From WFQV01 sp964611145 (GTDB taxonomy: Bacteria > Bacteroidota > Ignavibacteria > Ignavibacteriales > Melioribacteraceae): 58,859 nucleotides of DNA. Of this stretch, positions 35,078 to 43,763 are shown piece by piece. The DNA is taken from assembly GCA_964611145.1 (NCBI GenBank), contig CAZSYM010000014.1, positions 1-58,859 of the forward strand, read 5' to 3'. The position numbers and the translations under genes were made by a program. Each line of letters opens with the position of its first letter. Position 1 is the first letter of the stretch. Under the pieces are notes generated by a model that was not told the DNA's origin, made no database searches, and saw only the letters and a list, made by a program, of their open reading frames with translations.

Positions 35078-36007
35078 ATGTCGAAAGGGAAAACCGGTTT
35101 GGGTAGGGGATTGGATGCTCTTTTGAATCCGCAAGTACGTCAGGAAATTTCGAAACCAATTCCCATTGAAAACAGCGGAGTCAAAAAGGATGACGGACAT
35201 TCCTTTAATATAATAGCCAAAATTCCTACGGGCAAAATTCGTCCCAATCCTTTCCAACCGCGGTCGGAATTTGACAAGGCTGCATTGGACGAGCTGAAAA
35301 AATCCATTTTGGAAAACGGACTTATCCAACCGGTAACCGTCAGACGCGCTGAAAACGGTTATTTCGAACTGATTTCCGGTGAGAGACGTTTACGTGCCTT
35401 CAAGGAAATAGGTTACAGAGAAATCCCCGCTTATATTATCAAGGTCGAAACCAAAGAAGCTATGTTAGCGCTTTCCTTGATTGAGAACATTCAGCGCGAA
35501 AAACTAAATCCTATTGAGGTGGCTCAGGCATACAAAAGATTAATGACGGAATGCAACCTTTCCCAGGAGGAAATTGCGGAGAAGGTTGGCAAGGATAGAA
35601 GCACGATAACAAACTCAATAAGACTCCTGAAACTTCCGAAGGAAATTCAGAAAAGTCTGGCAAAAGAGGAAATAACGGCGGGACATGCGCGCGCATTGAT
35701 AAACCTTGATTCTTACGAGGCGCAAATCGCCATTTTGAAGGAGATAATTGCAAAGGGACTTTCCGTCCGCAAGGTGGAACAGCTTGTAAAACAATACAGT
35801 GGCAAGATTTCTAAGAAAAGAAGTGCTCCAAAACCACCGGAGCAAAATGTCCATGTTGCCGCTCTGGAGGAAAAATTGCGGGGTATTTTCGGTACAAAGG
35901 TAATTTGCAAGCGGAAAAAGAACGGAGCGGGAAGCATTACTATCGAGTTTTATTCCCCGGACGAATTGGAAAGAATAATTGAATTGGTGGAATCAATTGA
36001 AAATTAA
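35078..36007 (+). CDS. parB: Chromosome partitioning protein ParB (Spo0J)
   Basis: 309-residue parS-binding CTPase clamp. The N-terminus GLGRGLDALLNP is the ParA-contact peptide; the ParB/Srx domain has IRPNPFQPRSEFDKAALDEL and the CTP-binding GERRLRAFKE; the central HTH reads LSQEEIAEKVGKDRSTITNSIRLLKLP; a short C-terminal dimer domain ends the protein. No perfect parS was found near the gene (see findings for a degenerate site in the CLC gene). The next gene overlaps its stop. Confidence 0.95.
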   Translation: MSKGKTGLGRGLDALLNPQVRQEISKPIPIENSGVKKDDGHSFNIIAKIPTGKIRPNPFQPRSEFDKAALDELKKSILENGLIQPVTVRRAENGYFELISGERRLRAFKEIGYREIPAYIIKVETKEAMLALSLIENIQREKLNPIEVAQAYKRLMTECNLSQEEIAEKVGKDRSTITNSIRLLKLPKEIQKSLAKEEITAGHARALINLDSYEAQIAILKEIIAKGLSVRKVEQLVKQYSGKISKKRSAPKPPEQNVHVAALEEKLRGIFGTKVICKRKKNGAGSITIEFYSPDELERIIELVESIEN

Positions 36008-36500
36008 AAATATATTGTTGATTATTCTTTTTTTTGCCGTCAGTTTTGAAATAAAAGGACAGATTTCCCCCGATTCCTTAGCAAAAATTAATTTGTCGGA
36101 TTCCATTAGTGTACAAAAAAAATCGCCCATGGGAGCATTTTGGCGTAGCGCGGTTCTTCCCGGCTGGGGGCAAATTTATAATGAATCGTATTGGAAAGCT
36201 CCTCTCATTTGGTCATTAACAGGCTTTTTTATTTACGGCTGGTTTTACAACAATAAATATTACAATGATTACAAAGAGCTTTATATTGAAAGCTTGAAAT
36301 TAAGCCCGGATGGTAATAACGGCTATTTACGTTACAGGGAATTCTATCGAGACCGAAGAGATTTCTTCGCGTTTTATTTGGCACTTACCTACTTGCTTAA
36401 TGTGGTCGATGCTTATGTGGATGCACATCTTTTTGATTTCGATGCCCAATTTAACCCTTCTCAAAAAGAAATTTCCGTGGCGTTCCGCCTGCAATTTTAA
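35997..36500 (+). CDS. DUF5683 membrane protein
   Basis: 167 residues. A signal peptide (KIKNILLIILFFAVSFEIKGQ) leads to MGAFWRSAVLPGWGQIYNESYWKAPLIW, the core motif of DUF5683, then hydrophobic segments FFIYGWFYNNKYY and FYLALTYLLNVVDAYVDAHLF. The family is widespread in Bacteroidota and has no known function that I can name. The TTG at 35997, with GGTGG six bases upstream and a normal signal peptide, is preferred; a TTG at 35979 is possible. It overlaps the end of parB by 11 bases. Confidence 0.75.
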   Translation: MKIKNILLIILFFAVSFEIKGQISPDSLAKINLSDSISVQKKSPMGAFWRSAVLPGWGQIYNESYWKAPLIWSLTGFFIYGWFYNNKYYNDYKELYIESLKLSPDGNNGYLRYREFYRDRRDFFAFYLALTYLLNVVDAYVDAHLFDFDAQFNPSQKEISVAFRLQF

Positions 36501-36531
36501 TTTTTCTTTCTAACTTAGAATTTTTGACTCA

Positions 36532-37503
36532 TCAATCTACGGTGATTTCATTAAGATTGTATTGTTTCAATAAAAAGTCTATCAGAATTCCATAGCGGAG
36601 TCCCTTGCCGCTCACGTGGATTTCATTTATTTGAAAATATTTAAGGAGCGTAAGCAAAATCAACGTGCCAGCCAAAAGCAAATCTTCTCTTCCGCGAATA
36701 AAAGGATGCTCCCGTAAAATTTCCTCGGGCGGGGTGAATTTCAAAGATTCGAGGAAATCGGAAAGGCTTTCCTCCGAAATTTTGCTCCCTTCTATTTTGT
36801 TTTCTTCATATCTTTCTAATCTTTTTGATATTGCAACTATTGTTGTAGGTGTGCCTGCAACGGCAATGGCATTAAATTTCTCAATTCGTGGCGGGGGAAC
36901 ATCGGAAAGAGCTTTTATTATTTCAGCTTCCATTTCCCGTAAGGCTTTTCTCGGCACCGGAAATTTTGTTATGAATTTTTCGGTCAAGGAAACCACTCCC
37001 ACAGGATAACTTTTTGCAAAGAAAATTTGATTTTTTTCACCCATGATTATTTCCGTGCTTCCGCCTCCTATATCAATTATCAGATTCTTCGAAAAACCGA
37101 ATGAAGAACTTGCTCCTAAATAAGTCAATCGTGCCTCTTCTGAGCCCGATATTATTTCAATTTCCACACCGAATCTCTTTTTTACTTCGGCGATTATTTT
37201 ATCGGAATTTGACGCTATTCTGAAAGCATTGGTGGCTTTCGCTAAGATTATTTGCGGGTTAAAATCGTGAATGATTTCAAAATAATTTTCCAAGACATTG
37301 AAAAATCTTTTTATGCTTTTTTCGGATATATAACCTTGCCACGAGAGATTCTCGCTTAGTCGGGGTATTTCATAGCGATTCAGAACGGTTTTTAGTGTTT
37401 TTGTACCCGGATGAAATTCGGCAAGGAGGAGCAAAACCGTGTTGGAGCCTATATCCAACGCCCCCAATTTGACTAATTTATTTTCTGTAAGCTTTTTCAA
37501 CAT
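36532..37503 (-). CDS. ppx: Ppx/GppA-family phosphatase
   Basis: Exopolyphosphatase or guanosine pentaphosphate phosphatase of the actin-like ATPase fold. 323 residues with the N-terminal LGALDIGSNTVLLLLAEF and the second phosphate loop NLIIDIGGGSTEIIMGE (about 135-150), plus VSGKGLRYGILIDFLL at the C-terminus. It is the short form without the HD-like C-terminal domain of E. coli Ppx. It is convergent with the DUF5683 gene and divergent from the small gene before aroQ, so it is transcribed alone. Confidence 0.92.
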   Translation of the reverse strand: MLKKLTENKLVKLGALDIGSNTVLLLLAEFHPGTKTLKTVLNRYEIPRLSENLSWQGYISEKSIKRFFNVLENYFEIIHDFNPQIILAKATNAFRIASNSDKIIAEVKKRFGVEIEIISGSEEARLTYLGASSSFGFSKNLIIDIGGGSTEIIMGEKNQIFFAKSYPVGVVSLTEKFITKFPVPRKALREMEAEIIKALSDVPPPRIEKFNAIAVAGTPTTIVAISKRLERYEENKIEGSKISEESLSDFLESLKFTPPEEILREHPFIRGREDLLLAGTLILLTLLKYFQINEIHVSGKGLRYGILIDFLLKQYNLNEITVD

Positions 37504-37573
37504 ATTGATATTTAAAGATTTTTTGGTCTAATTTAACAATCAAAATTAAATAATCTTTCTTATTTATTCTATT

Positions 37574-37846
37574 ATGAAGATAAAAGAAAAAGAGTTCGAG
37601 AACATCCTTAAGGATTTGAAAGCCTTGGCACAAGAAATGGGCGTCAAGGTACGTTTCGAAAGAGGAGATTTTAAGGGGGGATATTGTATTGTTAAAGAGA
37701 GCAAAATAATCGTGATTAACAAATTATCTTCCTTACAGAGAAAAGTAATTACTCTGGCTGCCGGTTTACGAGAATTGGGCATAGATGAGATATATTTACC
37801 GCCCAAATTAAGAGAAGTAATTGAAGAAATGGGAGAACCCCAATGA
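37574..37846 (+). CDS. Small protein of unknown function upstream of aroQ
   Basis: 90 residues, not matched to a named family. A helical start (EFENILKDLKALAQEMG) is followed by strands VKVRFERGDFKGGYCIVKESKIIVINK and a helical end RKVITLAAGLRELGIDEIYLPPKLREVIEE. The balanced composition and the ATGA overlap with aroQ indicate a real, translationally coupled gene. I recall similar short proteins in related phyla but cannot name a function. Confidence 0.75.
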   Translation: MKIKEKEFENILKDLKALAQEMGVKVRFERGDFKGGYCIVKESKIIVINKLSSLQRKVITLAAGLRELGIDEIYLPPKLREVIEEMGEPQ

Positions 37847-38268
37847 AAATTCTTGTTATAAATGGTCCCAATTTGAATTTATTAGGGCAACGGGATGTTC
37901 GTCATTACGGAACATTAACATTGCAAAAAATAGAAGAATTCCTTGCGAAAGAGTTTCCTGACATCGAGTTTGATTTTAAACAAAGTAATCTTGAAGGGGA
38001 AATAGTGAATTTTATTCAGGGAGCACACGACTTGTATGATGCTCTTATAATCAATCCCGGCGGATATGCCCATACCTCCGTTTCCATTAAGGATGCTTTG
38101 GAGTTACTCCATATTCCTAAGATAGAAGTTCACCTTTCTCATCTTGCCAAAAGAGAAGATTATCGTCAAAAATTACTTACGGCTCAATCTTGCGACGGTT
38201 ATATTTCCGGCTTCAAGGAAAAAGGCTATATGGCAGCGGTTTATCTTATAAAAAAGATGAAAGGATAA
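37843..38268 (+). CDS. aroQ: 3-dehydroquinate dehydratase, type II
   Basis: Third step of the shikimate pathway. 141 residues; the dodecameric type II enzyme is recognised by ILVINGPNLNLLGQRD, the catalytic Tyr in RHYGTLTL, QSNLEGEIVNFIQ, INPGGYAHTSVSIKDAL and the His-bearing KIEVHLSHLAKREDYRQ. The loop after the catalytic Arg reads normally for the family. No other aromatic-pathway gene is adjacent. Confidence 0.94.
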   Translation: MKILVINGPNLNLLGQRDVRHYGTLTLQKIEEFLAKEFPDIEFDFKQSNLEGEIVNFIQGAHDLYDALIINPGGYAHTSVSIKDALELLHIPKIEVHLSHLAKREDYRQKLLTAQSCDGYISGFKEKGYMAAVYLIKKMKG

Positions 38269-38363
38269 AGCCGTTTTCTTTCTGAAATTTAAAGGGTTAT
38301 GCGATTTACTTGAGTTTTAATATTAAATTAATCTTTCACCTTGATTATTTTTAATGAAATAGT

Positions 38364-38371
38364 TAAATTTA
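38364..38371 (+). promoter_or_regulatory. Candidate promoter for MerR-type gene and tRNA-Pro
   Basis: TAAATTTA lies 27 bases before the MerR-type start, with TTG at 38341-38343 and a 20-bp spacer, the same layout as the asnS candidate promoter. Confidence 0.35.
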
Positions 38372-38398
38372 CTTAACTTAAATAAACAGAGTAACACG

Positions 38399-38770
38399 TT
38401 GAGGGATTTCGGGCTAAAAAAATTATATTATTCGATTAGCGAAGTAAGCAGATTAACAGGGCTGGAACAATACATTTTAAGGTATTGGGAAACCGAATTT
38501 GAAAAATTAAAACCGGCTAAGAATCGGGCGGGAAATAGAATTTATACGAATAAAGATATTCAGCTGATTCTCAAAATCAAAAAACTTTTAAGAGAAGAAA
38601 AATATACAATCGAGGGGGCAAAGAAAATATTGGAGGGGAAAAAAGACGAAGAAAAAAATATTTCCTCGCCACCGGAAGAAAAAGAAAAAAACGAAGAATC
38701 TGTTACAATTCCTTTAAAAGAGCTTGAAGAAATAAGAAAATTTTTAGTAGATTTACAATCTAAATTATGA
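38399..38770 (+). CDS. MerR-family DNA-binding protein
   Basis: 123 residues. A winged-helix MerR domain (about 10-80: YSISEVSRLTGLEQYILRYWETEFEKLKPAKNRAGNRIYTNKDIQLILKIKKLL) is followed by a charged Lys/Glu-rich linker and a short C-terminal helix (LKELEEIRKFLVDLQSKL) suited to dimerisation. No effector-binding domain or metal-binding Cys is present. The ERYWE-like helix is typical of the MerR subgroup common in Bacteroidota. The start is TTG with only a weak ribosome site; no in-frame ATG gives the full domain. It ends six bases before tRNA-Pro. Confidence 0.85.
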   Translation: MRDFGLKKLYYSISEVSRLTGLEQYILRYWETEFEKLKPAKNRAGNRIYTNKDIQLILKIKKLLREEKYTIEGAKKILEGKKDEEKNISSPPEEKEKNEESVTIPLKELEEIRKFLVDLQSKL

Positions 38771-38776
38771 GAAAAT

Positions 38777-38851
38777 CGGAACGTGGCGCAGTCCGGTTAG
38801 CGTACTTGACTGGGGGTCAAGTGGTCGCGGGTTCAAATCCCGCCGTTCCGA
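38777..38851 (+). tRNA. tRNA-Pro (anticodon GGG)
   Basis: Full cloverleaf: acceptor CGGAACG/CGTTCCG, anticodon stem CTTGA/TCAAG with loop CTGGGGG (anticodon GGG), T-arm GCGGG-TTCAAAT-CCCGC, discriminator A. CCA is not encoded. It is transcribed in the same direction as the MerR-type gene just upstream and is closed by a terminator. Confidence 0.96.
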
Positions 38852-38862
38852 CAAATAAAGTA

Positions 38863-38893
38863 AATAGGGAGCATAAACGCTCCCTATTTTTTT
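38863..38893 (+). terminator. Intrinsic terminator after tRNA-Pro
   Basis: AATAGGGAGC (38863-38872) pairs with GCTCCCTATT (38879-38888) over ATAAAC, then a T-run. Confidence 0.92.
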
Positions 38894-39096
38894 ATCTCTC
38901 CGTTTAAATAATTTCTTATGAAAACAAAGGGAAGTGTAACTCTTTACTTCTATATCTCAAGTTGCTTTTAATGTTTTCCCTCTTTATCTTCGTATTTTTG
39001 AAATATTTTAGAACAGATGAAATTGAGAAAACCGACTTTTGCACGGCTGTATTTTATTTATGCTTATGCTCCCAAGCATTTTGGTAGAGGAATATA

Positions 39097-42000
39097 GTGG
39101 CAAGACTAATAATTTTTATATTGTTTTCTTTTTTTACATTTACCTTCGCTCAGGTAAAAATAATTGTGAAATTTAAAACGCAATATTCAGAAAAAGTAAT
39201 AGATAATATATTATCCAAGGAAATATATTCGATTGATAATAAAATAATTAAAAAAAGTCACTTAAAGAAGATTATTCCTTTTAACGATTACGGGAAAATT
39301 TGGGTCTCGAATGCTCGTGTCGCGCGTAAAATATTAAAGGCTTTGAAAGGCAATTCTAAAATTACTACTGCTTATATTGAGCCCATCTTGAAAATTGATG
39401 TAAGCGGAACGGATTCTCTTTTGAGCAAACAATGGGGAATTACCGCCATAAATGCTCCCGAAGCTTGGGAAATTACGGAGGGGAGCAAGAAAATAATTAT
39501 AGGACTTATTGATACGGGAGTCAAAACAGCACACGAGGATTTGAACGGACAATTTTGGGTAAATCCCAAGGAAGATATCAATAAAAACGGAAAATTCGAC
39601 AAGGGTGATCTAAACGGGATTGATGATGATAACAACGGATTTATTGATGATGTTATGGGTTGGAATTTTACCGACGGTAATTGGAATAATAATCCCACGG
39701 ACGACAACGGACATGGAACTTATGTAGCGGGCATAATCGGTGCTAAAAGTCATAATTCCATCGGTATTTCAGGGATTGCACCGAATTGCAAACTTCTCAA
39801 CCTGAAAGCTTTTAATTCAAATGGTTACGGACGAGAGGAAGATGTCGTCTCGGCGATTTTTTATGCAATCAATGCCGGAGCAAGAATTATAAATATGAGC
39901 TTCGGAGATAAAGTTTATTCTCAATTGTTCAAGGATGCACTCGATTATGCCTTTTCCCAGGGGATAATTTTAGTAGGGAGTTCGGGCAACACGGGAAATG
40001 ACGAATTGCATTATCCTTCTTCTTTTGACGGCGTGATAAGTGTGGGGGCGGTTAACAAATATAACGCCGTGGCAACTTTTTCAAGTTATGGTTCCACTCT
40101 GGATTTGGTTGCTCCCGGAGTTTCCATACTCACGACAAATAAAGAAGGTGGTTATTCCGAAATAAGCGGAACGTCCGCCGCGGCGCCTTTTGTTACCGGT
40201 GCGGTGGCTCTTCTTTTATCCGTTAAAGATGATTTAACTCCCGACGAAGTAGCATGGATACTTAAAAATACAGCTACAGATATTGAGGAACCAAACTGGG
40301 ATATTCATTCGGGAGCAGGACTTTTGAACGCATTTGCTGCCGTTACCAACGCAATTCCGTCAGTTGTTAAATTTATTACTCCTCAACAAGGGGAGGGTTT
40401 TAACTCAATGCCTATCGACGTAACGGTTTCAGTACTACATCCGAAATTCGATAATTTTTCTCTCTATCTGGGTATAGGTCAAAATCCCTCTTCTTGGACT
40501 AAATTATTGGAATCCTCTCGACAGGTTCTCAACGAAAAGATACTTAGTTTACAACTTGCTCCGAATCCGGTAGATACCCTCTATACATTAAGATTACTCG
40601 TGCGAACCAAAAGCGGAGATTTTACGGAAAAAAGGACGAATTTCTATTTCGATAAATCACCTCCCAAAATCGTAATGAATCCGCCGATAATAGCCTCCGT
40701 GGGAAGCGCCAAAACATTGTTTGTCGAATTAAGAACAGATGATTTAACATCCGCTTATATTCATTTCCGATATAAAGGCGATAAAGAATTTAAAACCGTT
40801 TCCCTCGACGATTTCAGTTCTGGAATAAGAAATGTTAAGCACTATCATTTCGGTATGCTCCCGTTTGATTATTTTACCAATTCCACCGAATATTACTTAA
40901 GCGCCCAAAATCTTTGCGGTTTGACAACTTATGTGGGAAATGCCGGGAAACCGTTTATAGTTGGTAAAATCCAGGATGATTTTTCATTATTGGCTTTCAG
41001 AGAAGAAAAAACCGACTTGGATTATAATGATTTTTATCCTTTCCCGATTGAAAATCCTTATACAAGCCGTGTCTATTATGTTAAAAAGGGAGAGGGGAGG
41101 GGGACAAATTTTAGTTATAAATTTTATACCCGCAGAGGGGCAAATTTTTACGCGGAAGATTCCATTGCGAATATAATACCTCTGTATTTTGGAAAATACG
41201 GGACAGATTCCCTGTTTTTTATGGTAGGGAAATACCAAAGGACCGGTTACGTGCTCCGTCAGACCACAGCCAACAAAATGCATTTCGACATTGTTTATAC
41301 GGATTCGAGCGGGAAATTCTATCCCGTGAAGGTTGCGGATTTAAACGGAGACGGAAAAGAAGAAATCATTTGTAATGAGAACGATGAAAAATACTTGCTC
41401 TATGGATTGGACGAAGATGCTAAGCCTTACTTTATAAAAGAGCTATTAACCGACTTAAATATAAGCGAATCCATATCATCGTCTAAAGTAAATAATAATA
41501 TTCAAGTGTTAAAAGATAACGGGAAAACGAACATAATGATTCTTTCTCCGGAAGGGGAATTAACCATTTTCGATGTTGATAAAAACTTTAATCTTTCCAA
41601 GAAGCTTTCTTATGAATTTTCTTTACCCGTAAATTTTTCGGGAGCATTGACAGGTTACCGTACGTCTCTGGATGGGAGTATGAAAATCGCCTGCTTGTTC
41701 AATTCTCCCAATCCCGCGCCTTATCACCTTTTGGAAGTTTTCACGATAAAAAATAACACTTTAAATTTATTGACGGAGAAATTTTTTATAGATAAACCCG
41801 ACGCCAGCGGCTTTTTCAAAAAAGACAATTCCAAAATTTCCTTTGTACGGTTCTCCGAATCGGACACCACACAATACTTGTTTTTGAACACGGGAAAATA
41901 TTTTTATGTTTATGACCATAATAAATGTGTCTATTTTGACGACGGCTCCGATAAACTTTCTTTCTTCGTCGATACAACCGCTTCCATGTTCGGTACCGTT

Positions 42001-43197
42001 GGCAACGACGGAAAACTTGTTCTGAAATCATTCGATACAACATTTCCCGAAACACCTTTTGATTTGAGCGGGTATTCGTTATCCGATGGAAGCGTTTATT
42101 TGTCATGGAAGGGAAGCGGTACATCTTTCCAAATTTTTAGAAGTTCAGATTCATTAAATTTCCATGCGATTGGACTTACCAACACTTGCTCTTTTGTCGA
42201 TTCGTCCGTGGAACTTAAAAAGAATTATTACTATTTCGCAAAGGCAATTGATAGCGAAGGTAATTTTTCTGTTCCAAGCAATGTTGCACGGGTTTTTGCA
42301 CATATACCAGCAAAAGTAACGAGGATACAAACAATAAGCTCTAACATATTGACATTAAAATTTAACGCTCGAATATCGGTGAAAACTTCGGAATTTGCTC
42401 CCAAGGTAAAATTGAACGGTGAGATGAGAAAAGTCGAAGTATTTGCGGATAGAACGGATTCTTACACGCTCATTTTCGATACGAATTTTCTGAAAGGTGA
42501 AAATAGCTTGATTTACACCGGTTTTGTGGATTTTTGGGGAGCACTGTTGGAGGATTCGACAAATTTCTTTTATGCTCCCGATTCCGAAAAACCTCAAAAC
42601 AGTCTGATAATAGAAAATTACAAATTGATTACGGAAAAAGAGATAAAATTGATTTTTAATTTGCCATTGGATTCCACAAGTGCTACAGATAAAGACAACT
42701 ACGAAATAACCCCCGAGAATTCTGTCAGAAAGATTGTTTATAACCGTGATTTTCCCAATGAGACGCTTCTTTTCTTGCAAAATCCCGTGGGAGCCTTGGG
42801 CATTCCTTACACCTTGCACGTGAAAAACATTTTTTCCAGTAGGGAAAGCGGTTCGATTCCAATCGTTTCGGGAGCCGGTAGCTATGTGAAATTAACAAAA
42901 GAAGTAACAAGCTTAAAAAATGTATTTGTTTTTCCGAATCCCGTAATACTTTCGAATACCGGCGGTATCCATTTTGCAAACTTGCCGAGAGGGAGTGAAA
43001 TAACGGTGTTTTCCATTTCGGGAGCACGAATTATCACAATTTCACCCGAGGTACAAAACGGGGGATACACGTGGAATTTGAAAGATGTCAATGGTAAATT
43101 AATTTCTTCAGGAGTATATTTGTATCAAATAATTATAAAAGATGATTCCGGAGAGATAAAAAACAAAATTCTTAAAAAGTTTGCGGTGATAAAATGA
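39097..43197 (+). CDS. Secreted subtilisin-like protease with T9SS-type C-terminal domain
   Basis: 1366 residues. A signal peptide (1-19, ending FAQ) and a short inhibitor-like region precede the S8 domain: Asp139 (GLIDTGV), His206 (NGHGTYVAG), oxyanion Asn298 (SSGNTGN) and Ser360 (ISGTSAAAPFVTG) are all present. Between Asp and His sit two Ca2+-binding-like loops (DINKNGKFDKGD, DDDNNGFIDD). The long middle includes a VCBS-like DLNGDGKEE and a fibronectin-III-like module (FDLSGYSLSDGSVYLSW). The last 80 residues (FVFPNPV...ITVFSISGARI...GVYLYQI) match the type A sorting domain of the type IX secretion system. The start is GTG. It overlaps pgsA by four bases. Confidence 0.92.
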   Translation: MARLIIFILFSFFTFTFAQVKIIVKFKTQYSEKVIDNILSKEIYSIDNKIIKKSHLKKIIPFNDYGKIWVSNARVARKILKALKGNSKITTAYIEPILKIDVSGTDSLLSKQWGITAINAPEAWEITEGSKKIIIGLIDTGVKTAHEDLNGQFWVNPKEDINKNGKFDKGDLNGIDDDNNGFIDDVMGWNFTDGNWNNNPTDDNGHGTYVAGIIGAKSHNSIGISGIAPNCKLLNLKAFNSNGYGREEDVVSAIFYAINAGARIINMSFGDKVYSQLFKDALDYAFSQGIILVGSSGNTGNDELHYPSSFDGVISVGAVNKYNAVATFSSYGSTLDLVAPGVSILTTNKEGGYSEISGTSAAAPFVTGAVALLLSVKDDLTPDEVAWILKNTATDIEEPNWDIHSGAGLLNAFAAVTNAIPSVVKFITPQQGEGFNSMPIDVTVSVLHPKFDNFSLYLGIGQNPSSWTKLLESSRQVLNEKILSLQLAPNPVDTLYTLRLLVRTKSGDFTEKRTNFYFDKSPPKIVMNPPIIASVGSAKTLFVELRTDDLTSAYIHFRYKGDKEFKTVSLDDFSSGIRNVKHYHFGMLPFDYFTNSTEYYLSAQNLCGLTTYVGNAGKPFIVGKIQDDFSLLAFREEKTDLDYNDFYPFPIENPYTSRVYYVKKGEGRGTNFSYKFYTRRGANFYAEDSIANIIPLYFGKYGTDSLFFMVGKYQRTGYVLRQTTANKMHFDIVYTDSSGKFYPVKVADLNGDGKEEIICNENDEKYLLYGLDEDAKPYFIKELLTDLNISESISSSKVNNNIQVLKDNGKTNIMILSPEGELTIFDVDKNFNLSKKLSYEFSLPVNFSGALTGYRTSLDGSMKIACLFNSPNPAPYHLLEVFTIKNNTLNLLTEKFFIDKPDASGFFKKDNSKISFVRFSESDTTQYLFLNTGKYFYVYDHNKCVYFDDGSDKLSFFVDTTASMFGTVGNDGKLVLKSFDTTFPETPFDLSGYSLSDGSVYLSWKGSGTSFQIFRSSDSLNFHAIGLTNTCSFVDSSVELKKNYYYFAKAIDSEGNFSVPSNVARVFAHIPAKVTRIQTISSNILTLKFNARISVKTSEFAPKVKLNGEMRKVEVFADRTDSYTLIFDTNFLKGENSLIYTGFVDFWGALLEDSTNFFYAPDSEKPQNSLIIENYKLITEKEIKLIFNLPLDSTSATDKDNYEITPENSVRKIVYNRDFPNETLLFLQNPVGALGIPYTLHVKNIFSSRESGSIPIVSGAGSYVKLTKEVTSLKNVFVFPNPVILSNTGGIHFANLPRGSEITVFSISGARIITISPEVQNGGYTWNLKDVNGKLISSGVYLYQIIIKDDSGEIKNKILKKFAVIK

Positions 43198-43763
43198 CAA
43201 AAATTTATTTAAAAGAAATCAAGACAAAATCCAATATGCTAAGCCTTTTTAGGCTTTTCCTTGCCATTCCTTTATTCTTTTTGTTTGAGCATTATCATGA
43301 AGCGAGATACTGGATTATCTTTGTTTTGATTATAGCGGCTATTACGGATAATCTTGACGGTTACCTTGCTCGAAAATACAATGAGATTACCGAGTTCGGA
43401 AAAATTATCGATCCTTTGGCTGATAAGGTGATTGTAATTACCGTGGTGGTGCTTTTATATTATTTCAAAATAATCGATACTTTGTTTTTCTGGGTAATCG
43501 TGCTCCGGGATGTTTTAATATTATTGGGAGGAATTTATTTCTCGAAGAAGTTAGGTAAAGTTTTACCTTCGAATTATGTCGGGAAAATAACCGTCGCCGC
43601 TATCGGTTTTTTCCTTTTGACTGTAATAAGCGGCATAGAAAAATCGAATTGGCTATATTTAACTTTATATTATTTGAGTTTATTCCTTAGTTTTACTTCG
43701 GTTATAGTGTATCTTTTTAGAGCAATTGAAGCGGTTAAGTGGAGCAAAAATGAAAATGTTTAA
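43194..43763 (+). CDS. pgsA: CDP-diacylglycerol-glycerol-3-phosphate 3-phosphatidyltransferase
   Basis: Makes phosphatidylglycerophosphate in the inner membrane. 189 residues with about five helices and the CDP-alcohol phosphotransferase motif DNLDGYLARKYNEITEFGKIIDPLADK (D-x2-D-G-x2-A-R-x8-G-x3-D-x3-D; all residues present). LSLFRLFLAIPLFFLFE is the usual first helix. Other alcohol acceptors (serine, inositol) are possible, but length and motif context fit PgsA. Its ATG lies in the protease stop (ATGA), and ftsY overlaps its end. Confidence 0.88.
   Translation: MTKIYLKEIKTKSNMLSLFRLFLAIPLFFLFEHYHEARYWIIFVLIIAAITDNLDGYLARKYNEITEFGKIIDPLADKVIVITVVVLLYYFKIIDTLFFWVIVLRDVLILLGGIYFSKKLGKVLPSNYVGKITVAAIGFFLLTVISGIEKSNWLYLTLYYLSLFLSFTSVIVYLFRAIEAVKWSKNENV

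Noticed and set aside
41086..41106. G-rich tract in the protease gene as a possible G-quadruplex
   Set aside because: Only three runs of three or more Gs are close together, so the four-run rule is not met.
42808..42823. Second parS-like site (CACGTGAAA) in the protease gene
   Set aside because: The left arm is poor (TTG for TTT) and the match is carried by one half only.
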